Origin: Candidatus Pollutiaquabacter sp.
Lineage (GTDB): Bacteria > Bacteroidota > Bacteroidia > AKYH767-A > 2013-40CM-41-45
DNA: 35,852 bases
Assembly (NCBI GenBank): GCA_903854075.1
Contig: CAINVI010000089.1
Location: forward strand, 1-35,852
Direction: 5' to 3'
Below, one piece after another: positions 1 to 8,182 of the stretch; positions within the stretch are counted from its first letter, which is position 1, and the number at the start of each line of letters is the position of its first letter. A program made the position numbers and the translations under genes. Under the pieces are notes generated by a model. It was not told the origin of the DNA. It was given only the letters and a program-made list of their open reading frames with translations, and did no database searches.

Positions 1-270
1 AGATGCCGGTTAATAGGTGGCTGACATCCAAATCGGTGCCTGAAGCATGTACATCTTCTTCCAACTGACGACTCAGGACTTCACGTCCACTCAGATCGTG
101 TACCTTGACTGTACCTGCAGCGTTGAGCGGAGAAGCGAAAAATACAGACACCAGGCCTTGTGCCGGATTCGGATACAACTGGAAATGGGTATCGTCTGCT
201 TTTAACTTGACAGCGACCACCTCGGAATAAGAAACTGCTCCATCGAAGTCAGTTTGTTTGAGGCGGTAAT
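1..270. repeat. Near-identical 3'-end repeat, copy 1 (T9SS sorting-domain region)
   Basis: Read against 2547-2816 (offset 2546), the first 240 bases differ at only four positions: 13, 115, 119 and 224. Differences then become dense from about 241 on. The repeat covers the coding region for the sorting domain and probably continues beyond the window edge. Confidence 0.9.
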
Positions 271-2269
271 AGGAGATTCCGTTTAAAGGATTCGGATCAA
301 CTGTAAGATACATTCTTTCGTAAGTAATCGTTCCGGCGCCTTTTACTTGTTGGACGGGCATAAAATTAATGCCATCCTTACTTCTTTCCACTGTAAAATA
401 ATCGTTATTAGTTTCGGAGGCTGTTGTCCATGCAAGATCTATTACCTCGCCATTGGGCTCTGCGGTAAATGAAATCAACTCTACCGGCAATACGGTACAA
501 TTTAACGAAGCGTTATTCGCCAGCGTCCAATCGAGCGTAAAACCATTGCCACCAGGCGACCAATTATTTACCAACAGGAAATAAGTTTGACCGATGGTTA
601 CATTCAGATTATCCACCCACCCATTGCCACAAACATCTTCACTCAGATCCGCACCATTATTAGCGATGCCGCACGTAGCTGTGTTAGTGGTGAGATTGAG
701 CGGACTGTCCATTCCGGTATTGCCGGTATTAGCAGCATACGAACAACGCACAGGAGAACCCAGTGAATTACAATCAGTGGTCTGATATAATGCAAAATCA
801 TAATCATCAGTAACCGTTACAGGGACAATCCTAAGTCCTAACGTTCCTGATGAGCTTACCACGATTTTATACCAATTAGAATAATTTTCGGAAAGGACAC
901 AACCGGATCCTCCTTCGGAATTTAGTCCAGGCCCTGTACTTGCGTCGGAAAATCCAACATCTGTACAAACAGCGGTCGGATTTCGACAGTCGTTATTATC
1001 CGTTCCACTGGGACCATTGGCACAAGGAACGCAATCAAATGTACACACCCATCCGGCTTGTGTAATGGTTGCATCAGAGGCAAAACGGAACGTTAAGCAG
1101 CCGCTTTGGTCGGTAGAAATATAAGGGCCGTAACCTGCCCGTTGACACGCCTGATAGTTCGAGGCCGTTCCCCATAGTATATCTATGGTTGGACTACCCT
1201 GAGTAGGTCCATCCTGTACATATAACCTATCAGTATAAAACGCATTCTGCACCGGTTGAATATCGACGGACCAAAACGTGGCTCGTAAACAACTTCGTGG
1301 AGTACTCGGACAAAATGTACGATAGTATTGGTTCAGGTTGCTGGAATAATTACCATTAATTCCGCCATCGTCAGTAAATGTTCCGCTACACGTGTTTACC
1401 ATATTGTTCCCAACGTAGGTACGTTGCAGTCCGACTATTGGCGACGTATACGTAGCGGTTGAACTTGGAAGTGGCGCACAATTTTCACAGGAAAAAATGG
1501 CCTGGAAACCTATATCATTTCGGTTTGCATCGGTCTTCCAACGTATTGTCAGGCATCCGGATGTTCCTAAAATAACATTGGGAAGTCCAGCAGATCCATC
1601 AAAATGACCAATCAACGGAGCTGCGGTTGTACTGCCATCCCAAATCGACAGCGAATCGCGAGAATTAAAAGACTTTTCAGCGAATAATAACTGCATGCAT
1701 TTACCCGGCGTGGATGAACAGATAGTTCTAGTAGCCGTAACTCCTCCGGCATGATTTGCAGCGCCACCACCATCATCGTAAATGATGCCACTGCAAGCAT
1801 TAGTAGTTCCGGAAGAACCATTCGTCATGTTGATGATAGAACCGCAACTTCCACAACTGATGTTGGCGGCCCAGCCCGCACGATTGGTGGCAGCATCCGA
1901 GGTGAAATTAATCGTTAAGCACCCCGTAGAAGAAATAATAACCCCGGGTATGGACGTTCCGGAAAATGTACCAATCAAAGGATCCGCCGTACTGTTACCA
2001 TCATAAATGGTTAGCAGATCATTTCCAGCTTGGGTATTGAAAGAGGTAAACGTAAGTATGAGGCAAGAGCCAACTGTTCCGGAGCAAAGCGTCTGCGTAA
2101 TATTTATTCCATTTCCATAATTAGCCGCAGCACCACCCGGATCATACCATGTTCCGGTACATACATTGAGGGTGCCGGACGTCATTGCCTGAGAATATGC
2201 ACAGACATTGGCAACCAGTGTAAAGTATAGTAAAAGAGACCAACGACTCAACCAACCTAACTTTTTCAT
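1..2269 (-). CDS. Secreted T9SS cargo protein with three CUB-like domains (3' end cut by window edge)
   Basis: The frame is open from an ATG at 2269 to the window edge, 756 complete codons, so the C-terminus is missing. A lysine-start signal peptide ends near residue 26 (VCAYSQA). Three CUB-like domains follow, at about residues 30-140, 141-255 and 256-405. Each has an LxIxDG strand (LLTIYDG, LSIWDG, LYVQDG) and a GCLTxxxxxDA motif. Next comes a PPC-like beta-sandwich at about 410-575, an LPVELISFTA fibronectin-like linker common in Bacteroidota, and a T9SS type A sorting domain starting near YPNPAQG. The product is probably exported through the outer membrane and displayed or released; binding or adhesion is inferred from the CUB folds only. 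It is a tandem paralog of the gene at 2488-4112 and shares an almost identical 3' end with it. No TAnnTTTG box was found close upstream. Confidence 0.85.
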   Translation of the reverse strand, partial: MKKLGWLSRWSLLLYFTLVANVCAYSQAMTSGTLNVCTGTWYDPGGAAANYGNGINITQTLCSGTVGSCLILTFTSFNTQAGNDLLTIYDGNSTADPLIGTFSGTSIPGVIISSTGCLTINFTSDAATNRAGWAANISCGSCGSIINMTNGSSGTTNACSGIIYDDGGGAANHAGGVTATRTICSSTPGKCMQLLFAEKSFNSRDSLSIWDGSTTAAPLIGHFDGSAGLPNVILGTSGCLTIRWKTDANRNDIGFQAIFSCENCAPLPSSTATYTSPIVGLQRTYVGNNMVNTCSGTFTDDGGINGNYSSNLNQYYRTFCPSTPRSCLRATFWSVDIQPVQNAFYTDRLYVQDGPTQGSPTIDILWGTASNYQACQRAGYGPYISTDQSGCLTFRFASDATITQAGWVCTFDCVPCANGPSGTDNNDCRNPTAVCTDVGFSDASTGPGLNSEGGSGCVLSENYSNWYKIVVSSSGTLGLRIVPVTVTDDYDFALYQTTDCNSLGSPVRCSYAANTGNTGMDSPLNLTTNTATCGIANNGADLSEDVCGNGWVDNLNVTIGQTYFLLVNNWSPGGNGFTLDWTLANNASLNCTVLPVELISFTAEPNGEVIDLAWTTASETNNDYFTVERSKDGINFMPVQQVKGAGTITYERMYLTVDPNPLNGISYYRLKQTDFDGAVSYSEVVAVKLKADDTHFQLYPNPAQGLVSVFFASPLNAAGTVKVHDLSGREVLSRQLEEDVHASGTDLDVSHLLTGI

Positions 2270-2308
2270 TTCCTGATAAAAAAATCCAATAGGGTTCTTG
2301 GGATGAAA

Positions 2309-2349
2309 TATTCCTCTAAATAATATCAATTGACTAAGATAGAGGAATA
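2309..2349. terminator. 10-bp inverted repeat between the tandem cargo genes
   Basis: TATTCCTCTA at 2309-2318 is the exact reverse complement of TAGAGGAATA at 2340-2349, with a 21-nt loop. It lies downstream of the gene ending at 2488 and upstream of the gene starting at 2269, both on the minus strand. It could be a terminator for the first or an operator for the second. There is no clear U-tract, so the call is tentative. Confidence 0.4.
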
Positions 2350-2487
2350 ACTGATATTTTAAAATAGGGATTAACGATCAATAAAGAACTTATGTCTCCC
2401 CTCTTTCAAAAGGGCGTTAAGGATCAAAAAATGTAAAAAAAGTGCTTTTAATGATAACTAACCAAGTAGATGACTAGCAAAGGGCGG

Positions 2488-4112
2488 TTATTGGAGCACC
2501 AATCGCTGAGTGGCGATGCTTGTTGGCGTTTGTACCGTTACAAAATAGATGCCGGTTAGTAGGTGGCTGACATCCAAATCGGTGCCTGAAGCATGTACAT
2601 CTTCTTCCAACTGACGACTCAGGACTTCACGTCCACTCAGATCGTGTACCTTGACTGTACTTGCGGCGTTGAGCGGAGAAGCGAAAAATACAGACACCAG
2701 GCCTTGTGCCGGATTCGGATACAACTGGAAATGGGTATCGTCTGCTTTTAACTTGACAGCGACCACCTCCGAATAAGAAACTGCTCCGTCGAAGTCGGTT
2801 TGTTTGAGGCGATAGTAAGAAGTGCCGGGAAAAGGATCACGATCGATGTAGGAATAATTTAATGTCTCGGAAGAATTGCCCGCGCCTTTTTGCGAATGAA
2901 TGGTTTCGAATTCAATGCCGTCACGACTTCGTTCCACAGCAAAAAAATCATTGTTATTTCGGAGGCCGTCGTCCACTCGAGCTTGACTTTGCTATCCTGT
3001 GTAAATGCAGTGAAAGAGGTTAGTTCTACAGGCAGTGGAGATGCTCCAACGAAATAAGGCCAGTAGGCTGTATGATAACAGGAGGCCGGCACAGAGAACG
3101 AATAACAATACGTGTAAGTTTGAAGTGGAACCAGATTAGTAAACGTAAGGTTGCTTAGATTACCGGATTGAACAGTCGTACAACCATTGGGTCCATATAA
3201 CGTCCAGCTAAAGTTGGCCACATTACCCGTACCACAGGTGGAATTAAGAATAACGTTAAAGCTAACCGTGGTGTTTCGTGCTATAAAAGTATAGCACTGA
3301 GTATCCGCTACTGATCCTTCCAGAAAGGGCGTTTGATCATAGGAGGGGCAGCCGGAAGTAACCTGAGCTACCGTTGGTGCAACAGTGAATCCGCAAGCAG
3401 GTCCACAGGCCGAAGTACAACGGTTGCAAACCGGTGTGAAACGATCACCCACTTTGATACAGAATTGAGGCACTACACCACTTGGACCACCTCCGCTAGG
3501 CTGGGCATAGCCCACCTGAATCAAATACGTTGATCCAATTGACAAACCAGAAAGAGTGTTCACTATAATACCATCGCTTGTACCTACAGAGCTATGGTAT
3601 TGACAATTGATTAATCTGGTGGCGGCAGGCGGACATCCGCCCGCGCTATACACTGCACTGGCCCAATTGTTCGGATACCAGGTTGCGCCAGAGCCGTAAA
3701 AAGTTCCGGTCGTATTCAACTGCACGAACATCGTGGTAGATGTTGCCACGAAGGAATACCAAACAGTTTGTGTAAACGCCGTTTGAGCACAGGAAGGCTG
3801 AAGCACTTCGCCTGTCTGGACCGTGCCCTGGTCCGTAGTTCCATTCAAGCAAGCAGCATTCACTGTCAACAGTGTAGCAGATCCACAAGCATCGTTGGTT
3901 GGCGGGGCTACCGCTTGACTGCGCAACATGGAACTTTGAACGGCCTGCGTTTCTTCCGTATTATTTTGATACGCTGAAAGCGGGTGTAATTCTTCGGTGG
4001 TACGGACGACCGGAACAGGCAAAGAATTGTCTTCATTGACAAAAAAGGGCCCTTCAGCGCTAACAGAAAAAGAATAAGCTGACGAAAATGCAGTAAACAC
4101 TGACACCGTCAT
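2488..4112 (-). pseudogene. Frameshifted T9SS cargo protein (sorting domain in -1 frame)
   Basis: One frame runs from ATG 4112 to a stop at 2859 (417 codons). It encodes a signal-peptide-like start (hydrophobic through SSAYSFSVSA), a cysteine-rich pair of beta-sandwich-like domains and the LPVELTSFTAF linker, then leaves homology after WTTASE. The C-terminal part, NNNDFFAVERSRDG through the YPNPAQG sorting domain to the stop at 2488, is in the -1 frame (2488-2976). Alignment with the upstream paralog shows one base missing at the AAA run, plus-strand 2957-2959. Restoring one A would give about 541 codons in one frame. A U UUU UUG heptamer (plus strand 2940-2946) lies at a point where a -1 slip would also rejoin the frames. 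The cause could be mutation, sequencing error or recoding. The start may lie a few codons upstream at a non-ATG codon, because the signal peptide lacks its usual lysines. Confidence 0.8.
2547..2816. repeat. Near-identical 3'-end repeat, copy 2
   Basis: This is the partner of 1-270, with four mismatches over the first 240 aligned bases. It lies in the sorting-domain part of the frameshifted cargo gene. The sharp change from about 98% identity to low identity near 2790-2816 suggests recent recombination or gene conversion and argues against uniform divergence after duplication. Confidence 0.9.
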
Positions 4113-4199
4113 TAGAATGCAAAACCTTGATATTCAACTAGTAAATTGGGGCATACGCATAAAATACGGCAGACACTATGTTTCAGCCAACCGTCTTCC

Positions 4200-4207
4200 C
4201 AAATATA
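4200..4207 (-). promoter_or_regulatory. Candidate -7 box TATATTTG
   Basis: On the minus strand this reads TATATTTG, a match to the Bacteroidota TAnnTTTG box. It lies 87 nt before the ATG at 4112, farther than the other boxes in this window. No good -33 TTG element is visible. Confidence 0.35.
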
Positions 4208-4275
4208 GACTTTTGAGATTATTGTACGGTTAATTATTAGAAAAGTACAATTTTGTATTAGAAATACGCAGGGCG

Positions 4276-6201
4276 CTATTTGTTCGTAAGAACTGGCTCT
4301 CCCACGAGTCGACGGACGGCCTGTTTAATGGCAGCGACATCGAAATGACACTCCGCATACAACTCCTTCTGCTCACCGTGTTCGATAAATTCATCCGGAA
4401 TTCCGAGACGGGTAATGGAGGAGGTATAATTGTTATCAAGCATGAACTCCGCGACCGCCGTTCCAAAGCCACCCTGAATACAACCGTCTTCGACCGTGAT
4501 TACTTTCTTAAACTTTGAAAATACTTCGTGCAATAATTCGGCATCGAGTGGCTTCACAAAACGAATATCATAGTGTGCAGGATTAAATCCTTCTTCCTGT
4601 AATTCAGCACAAGCTTTAACAACGAAATTTCCGGGATGACCAAAGGATAAAATAGCTACTTCTTCCCCATCCTTAATCTTTCGTCCTTTGCCGATCGGCA
4701 GTTTTTTCATCGGCTGTTTCCAGTCGATCATAACACCGTTTCCACGCGGATAACGAATGGAGAACGGAGCATTGGTCTCCGGCAACTGAGCCGTATACAT
4801 AAGATCGCGTAACTCCTCTTCGTTCATCGGAGCCGAAACAATCATATTCGGAATACACCGGAAGTAGGCAATATCGAACGCTCCGTGGTGAGTGGGCCCG
4901 TCGGCACCGGCGAGTCCGCCGCGATCCAGGCAGAAAACCACATGCAAATTCTGCAGGGCAACATCGTGTACCACCTGATCATACGCACGCTGCATGAACG
5001 ACGAATAAATATTACAGAACGGCACCATACCTTGCGTTGCCATTCCGGCGGAGAAGGTCACTGCATGCTGTTCGGCAATACCAACATCAAAGGCGCGTTC
5101 CGGCATCGCTTTCATCATGATATTCATGGACGATCCCGAAGGCATCGCCGGTGTGACTCCGATGATTTTCGGATTCTTCTCGGCTAATTCCACCAACGTA
5201 TGTCCGAAGACATCCTGATATTTCGGAGGTTGCGGAGCAACTACTGCCGGCTTGAAAATTTCGCCGGTAATTTTATCGAACAGCCCTGGCGCGTGCCACT
5301 TGGTCTGGTCTTTTTCAGCAAGTTCATACCCTTTACCTTTCACCGTTAACACGTGAAGGATTTTCGGACCGGGAATATCGCGAAGATCTTTCATCACTTT
5401 GACCAGACGATTCACATCATGACCATCGACAGGTCCGAAATAACGGAAGCGTAAGGATTCAAAGAGATTACTTTGCTGTAGCAAGGTTGTCTTGATTCCA
5501 TTTTCCACTTTCGCCACAATCTCTTGCGCGTTAGGGCCGAACTTGGAAATCTTGCCCAGCATTTTCCAAACTTCGTCTTTGACTTTGTTGTAGGTATGCG
5601 AAGTGGTGATATCGGTAAGGTATTCCTTCAGCGCCCCGACATTCGGGTCGATACTCATGCAATTGTCGTTCAGCACTACCAACAGGTTGGAGTTCTCCAC
5701 ACCGGCATGATTGAGTGCTTCGAAGGCGAGCCCGGCAGTCATAGCTCCATCACCGATTACCGCGATATGCTGTCGATCGGTTTCTCCCTTTAAGCGGGAA
5801 GCAACGGCCATACCCAAGGCGGCAGAAATGGAAGTGGATGAATGTCCTACACCGAACGTATCGAATTCACTTTCGCTGCGCTTGGGAAATCCACTGATGC
5901 CTTTATAGATTCGGTTGGTATGAAAAATGTCGCGACGACCGGTCAGGATTTTATGCCCGTAAGCCTGGTGGCCAACGTCCCAAACCAGCTGATCGTAAGG
6001 AGTTTTGAAAACATAATGTAACGCTACTGTAAGCTCCACAACACCCAAGGAAGCTCCAAAATGGCCTCCGTTTACGGAAACTACATCAATGATAAAGTCG
6101 CGCAGTTCGCGACTCACCTGTTCCAGGTCGCGTTCGGGAAGTTTCCGGAGATCTTCCGGAATCGTAATTCCCTTCAATAGGTTTCCTGGTGTTTGTTCCA
6201 T
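4276..6201 (-). CDS. dxs: 1-deoxy-D-xylulose-5-phosphate synthase
   Basis: A thiamine diphosphate enzyme that condenses pyruvate and glyceraldehyde 3-phosphate to DXP, the first step of the MEP isoprenoid pathway, in the cytoplasm. The protein is 641 residues, the usual family length. It shows HFGASLGVVELTVAL near the N-terminus, the ThDP-binding GDGAMTAGLAFEALNHAG, the DRGGLAGADGPTHHG motif of the pyrimidine domain, and a transketolase C-terminal domain ending near the stop at 4276. The frame stays open upstream to 6525, but that extension has no family homology. I chose ATG 6201 because it begins MEQTPGNLL, matches the family N-terminus and sits 17 nt after a TATATTTG box. It is divergent from oxyR. 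Confidence 0.96.
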   Translation of the reverse strand: MEQTPGNLLKGITIPEDLRKLPERDLEQVSRELRDFIIDVVSVNGGHFGASLGVVELTVALHYVFKTPYDQLVWDVGHQAYGHKILTGRRDIFHTNRIYKGISGFPKRSESEFDTFGVGHSSTSISAALGMAVASRLKGETDRQHIAVIGDGAMTAGLAFEALNHAGVENSNLLVVLNDNCMSIDPNVGALKEYLTDITTSHTYNKVKDEVWKMLGKISKFGPNAQEIVAKVENGIKTTLLQQSNLFESLRFRYFGPVDGHDVNRLVKVMKDLRDIPGPKILHVLTVKGKGYELAEKDQTKWHAPGLFDKITGEIFKPAVVAPQPPKYQDVFGHTLVELAEKNPKIIGVTPAMPSGSSMNIMMKAMPERAFDVGIAEQHAVTFSAGMATQGMVPFCNIYSSFMQRAYDQVVHDVALQNLHVVFCLDRGGLAGADGPTHHGAFDIAYFRCIPNMIVSAPMNEEELRDLMYTAQLPETNAPFSIRYPRGNGVMIDWKQPMKKLPIGKGRKIKDGEEVAILSFGHPGNFVVKACAELQEEGFNPAHYDIRFVKPLDAELLHEVFSKFKKVITVEDGCIQGGFGTAVAEFMLDNNYTSSITRLGIPDEFIEHGEQKELYAECHFDVAAIKQAVRRLVGEPVLTNK

Positions 6202-6218
6202 GTTGGCGGGTTGGTTCA

Positions 6219-6226
6219 CAAATATA
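6219..6226 (-). promoter_or_regulatory. -7 promoter box TATATTTG for dxs
   Basis: The minus strand reads TATATTTG (TAnnTTTG), 17 nt before the chosen dxs ATG. It supports that start over the longer open frame. The -33 region shows no clear TTG. Confidence 0.6.
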
Positions 6227-6451
6227 GCCAATTTCGAGGGATTGTGGTGAAGTACCGGCTTCGAAATGTTCGTTTTGGGAGCAGAATCAAAGGCCTGCGT
6301 TTGTCCTCCTGAAGAAGTACCTCCGAAAACTCCGTGCGTAACGGCGGCAGGATCCAAGTTATTGCGGCGTTTCATCCCATTAACAACACGATAACACGAA
6401 AAAAGTTTGTCCGGAAAAGGCTGAAAAGAGTTGGCCAGCTCTCCAAAGAGA

Positions 6452-6480
6452 GGGCGCTTCAGGGATTCCCCAAAGCGCCC
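6452..6480. other. Strong compound hairpin in dxs-oxyR gap
   Basis: GGGCGCTT at 6452-6459 pairs with AAGCGCCC at 6473-6480. Inside, after a CA/CA internal loop, GGG 6462-6464 pairs with CCC 6468-6470 around a 3-nt loop. No U-tract follows on either strand. It may be part of a leader, a terminator or a small RNA; the sequence does not decide. Confidence 0.6.
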
Positions 6481-6584
6481 GTCCCGGCTCCACACGAAAA
6501 CTGACTGATTACTATCGTAACACAACCCGCGGCGGGGCTGCGCAGTAATGGCCTATTCTCGGTACAAAGCAAATTACTTTTTCT

Positions 6585-6631
6585 CTATTTATAAAATCTA
6601 TTTTTTTTATAGTTACATTGATAGTGTCTAT
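6585..6631. promoter_or_regulatory. Candidate OxyR/LysR operator upstream of oxyR
   Basis: The tetramers CTAT (6585, 6598), ATAG (6609, 6621) and CTAT (6628) recur at 11-13 nt steps, apart from the last. Enterobacterial OxyR sites use ATAG/CTAT tetramers about one helical turn apart, but the exact spacing here does not fit that consensus. ATAG-N3-CTAT at 6621-6631 abuts the start codon, where bound regulator could block expression. AT-richness makes chance matches likely. Confidence 0.3.
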
Positions 6632-7576
6632 ATGAACCTACAACAACTCCACTACATCGTAGCGGTCGATACCTACCGCCACTTCATTACGGCAGCGGAT
6701 AAATGTCACGTTACGCAAGCCACGTTGAGCAGTATGATACGCAAGCTGGAAGATGAATTGGGTGTTCTATTGTTCGATCGCAGTCGACAGCCGGTGGTGC
6801 CGACCGCTATCGGCGAAAAAATAATTGCACAAGCACGCCGAATTCTGAAAGAAAGCGGACGGATGAAAGAACTCATCGCCGAGGAGAAAGGCATCATTGC
6901 CGGCGTACTGAAAATAGGAATTATTCCAACACTGGCACCCTACCTACTGCCGCTATTTGTTGAGCGTTTTCTGAAAAAATATCCTGCTGTTAAACTCATC
7001 ATCAACGAAGCTAAAACCGCTGAACTGATCCGTCAACTGGAAGCACAGGAGCTGGATGCCGCATTGTTGGCCACACCACTGAATAGTAGTACACTGAAGG
7101 AGTCTCCGCTTTTCCTGGAGCCATTTTCAGTATATGCCTCTGCAGGAGAAACGGTATTGAAGAAAAAGTATGTTCTCGCATCCGACATCGACGTCAACCA
7201 TCTCTGGATGTTACAGGAAGGCCATTGCTTTCGGGACCAGGTGGTGAACTTATGCGCGTTACATAAAAAGGATCCAACAGAAGTATCGCTGGAATTTCAA
7301 GCCGGAAGTTTTGAAACACTGATCAAGATGGTCGATGTGAATTCCGGAATAACCATTCTTCCCGAACTGGCGACAAAAGACCTGCAGCGGAAGCAAAAAA
7401 ATAACCTTCGCCAATTTCGTGCACCAGTTCCCTCCCGCGAAATCAGTTTAGTGACGTATAGACACTTTGTAAAAGAAAAAATGTTGGACGTTTTGCGCAC
7501 CACGATTCTAGAAGCGCTGCCAGCTTCCCTAAAAGTGACCAACAACAAAAACATCACTGCCCTGAAAACCATGTAA
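6632..7576 (+). CDS. oxyR: Hydrogen peroxide-sensing LysR-type regulator OxyR
   Basis: A LysR-family transcription factor of 314 residues. The N-terminal winged helix-turn-helix begins MNLQQLHYIVAV and includes HVTQATLSSMIRKLEDELG. The C-terminal effector domain contains GHCFRDQ with cysteines at residues 199 and 208. This is the same C-x8-C spacing and numbering as the disulfide pair of E. coli OxyR, so I infer direct peroxide sensing and control of catalase and peroxiredoxin-type genes elsewhere. The frame is open 28 codons upstream (to 6548), but those codons are AT-rich and unlike the family, so I start at ATG 6632. It is divergent from dxs and convergent with the SET-domain gene. Autoregulation is plausible from the tetramers just upstream. 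Confidence 0.92.
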   Translation: MNLQQLHYIVAVDTYRHFITAADKCHVTQATLSSMIRKLEDELGVLLFDRSRQPVVPTAIGEKIIAQARRILKESGRMKELIAEEKGIIAGVLKIGIIPTLAPYLLPLFVERFLKKYPAVKLIINEAKTAELIRQLEAQELDAALLATPLNSSTLKESPLFLEPFSVYASAGETVLKKKYVLASDIDVNHLWMLQEGHCFRDQVVNLCALHKKDPTEVSLEFQAGSFETLIKMVDVNSGITILPELATKDLQRKQKNNLRQFRAPVPSREISLVTYRHFVKEKMLDVLRTTILEALPASLKVTNNKNITALKTM

Positions 7577-7608
7577 ACAAGGAGCACACTTCCTATACTC
7601 TTCGCAGA

Positions 7609-8028
7609 TCAGATTTCACCGGCCTTCAGTAATCTACGAATCAGCCGCCAGTAGGCCTGACCGTAATCGACAAAGACCTCCTCGCCTGCTTTCAATTTAC
7701 GAGTGGTTGCAATAAAACAACGTCTCCCTTTGGTGATGAACTCTGAATTATTCCGGCATCCCGGGGCGCGATTTATGCCGCGAGCATCATTTGCATAACG
7801 ACCAAAAGAGGAACGATAATGTAAGCCGTTGATGGCCCACGAATTATTCAACTTAAAAATATAGCCGTTGTAACCATCTTCATCTTTGACTTCCTTCCAC
7901 GGTTGCAAACGTCCTTTGTATTCTGTCACCCAGCCGCCTTTCGGAATCTCAACCGTAGTAAACAATCCTTTTCCTGCACCGGGAATACGAGAACGTTTGA
8001 TAGCAAGATGGCGAGCGTAAGTTTTCAT
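7609..8028 (-). CDS. SET domain-containing protein
   Basis: A small cytoplasmic protein of 139 residues that is essentially a lone SET domain. It shows the N-terminal SRIPGAGKGLFTT strand pair, the RYANDARG segment that takes the place of the NHS/C pseudoknot motif, and the C-terminal GEEVFVDYG motif with the conserved tyrosine. SET domains transfer methyl groups from S-adenosylmethionine to protein lysines; the bacterial target is unknown here. There are no pre-SET or post-SET cysteine clusters. I chose ATG 8028 over 8055 because a TATATTTG box lies at 8040-8047, inside the longer frame. Activity is inferred only from the motifs. Confidence 0.85.
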   Translation of the reverse strand: MKTYARHLAIKRSRIPGAGKGLFTTVEIPKGGWVTEYKGRLQPWKEVKDEDGYNGYIFKLNNSWAINGLHYRSSFGRYANDARGINRAPGCRNNSEFITKGRRCFIATTRKLKAGEEVFVDYGQAYWRLIRRLLKAGEI

Positions 8029-8039
8029 CGATAGAATGG

Positions 8040-8047
8040 CAAATATA
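8040..8047 (-). promoter_or_regulatory. -7 promoter box TATATTTG for SET gene
   Basis: The minus strand reads TATATTTG 11 nt before ATG 8028. The short spacing predicts a leader of only a few bases. Confidence 0.55.
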
Positions 8048-8149
8048 ACCTGCAAGTTGAGAACAGAAAAATTCCCGGGGGCGATTATATGCTTTTCCTT
8101 TCTTCACTGATCAACTCCAAGTCTGCGCAGCGAACTGGGCCTGTTGATT

Positions 8150-8157
8150 TATCTTTG
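8150..8157 (+). promoter_or_regulatory. Orphan plus-strand -7 box TATCTTTG
   Basis: TATCTTTG matches TAnnTTTG on the plus strand, where no full gene follows. An ATG at 8183 opens a frame of 23 codons that ends inside the 3' end of the opposing GH97 gene. It could be a remnant promoter or could drive an antisense or small RNA. Confidence 0.4.
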
Positions 8158-8182
8158 TAACGGTATACATCTACTATCGACA

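Larger units (their letters stand above)
6202..6631. other. 430-nt dxs-oxyR divergent intergenic region
   Basis: This is the longest gap with no annotated gene or gene remnant. It holds the dxs promoter box, an open but unrecognised minus-strand frame continuous with dxs to 6525, a strong hairpin at 6452-6480 and an AT-rich stretch with repeated ATAG/CTAT tetramers before oxyR. No convincing small protein was seen. Confidence 0.7.

Noticed and set aside
1..4112. Tandem T9SS cargo genes as a CRISPR or phage tail-fibre locus
   Set aside because: The repeat is a single pair of coding 3' ends; there are no short spaced repeats and no phage genes.
6202..6525. 108-codon N-terminal extension of dxs
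   Set aside because: It has no resemblance to the family, would make the protein about 750 residues, and contains the dxs promoter box.
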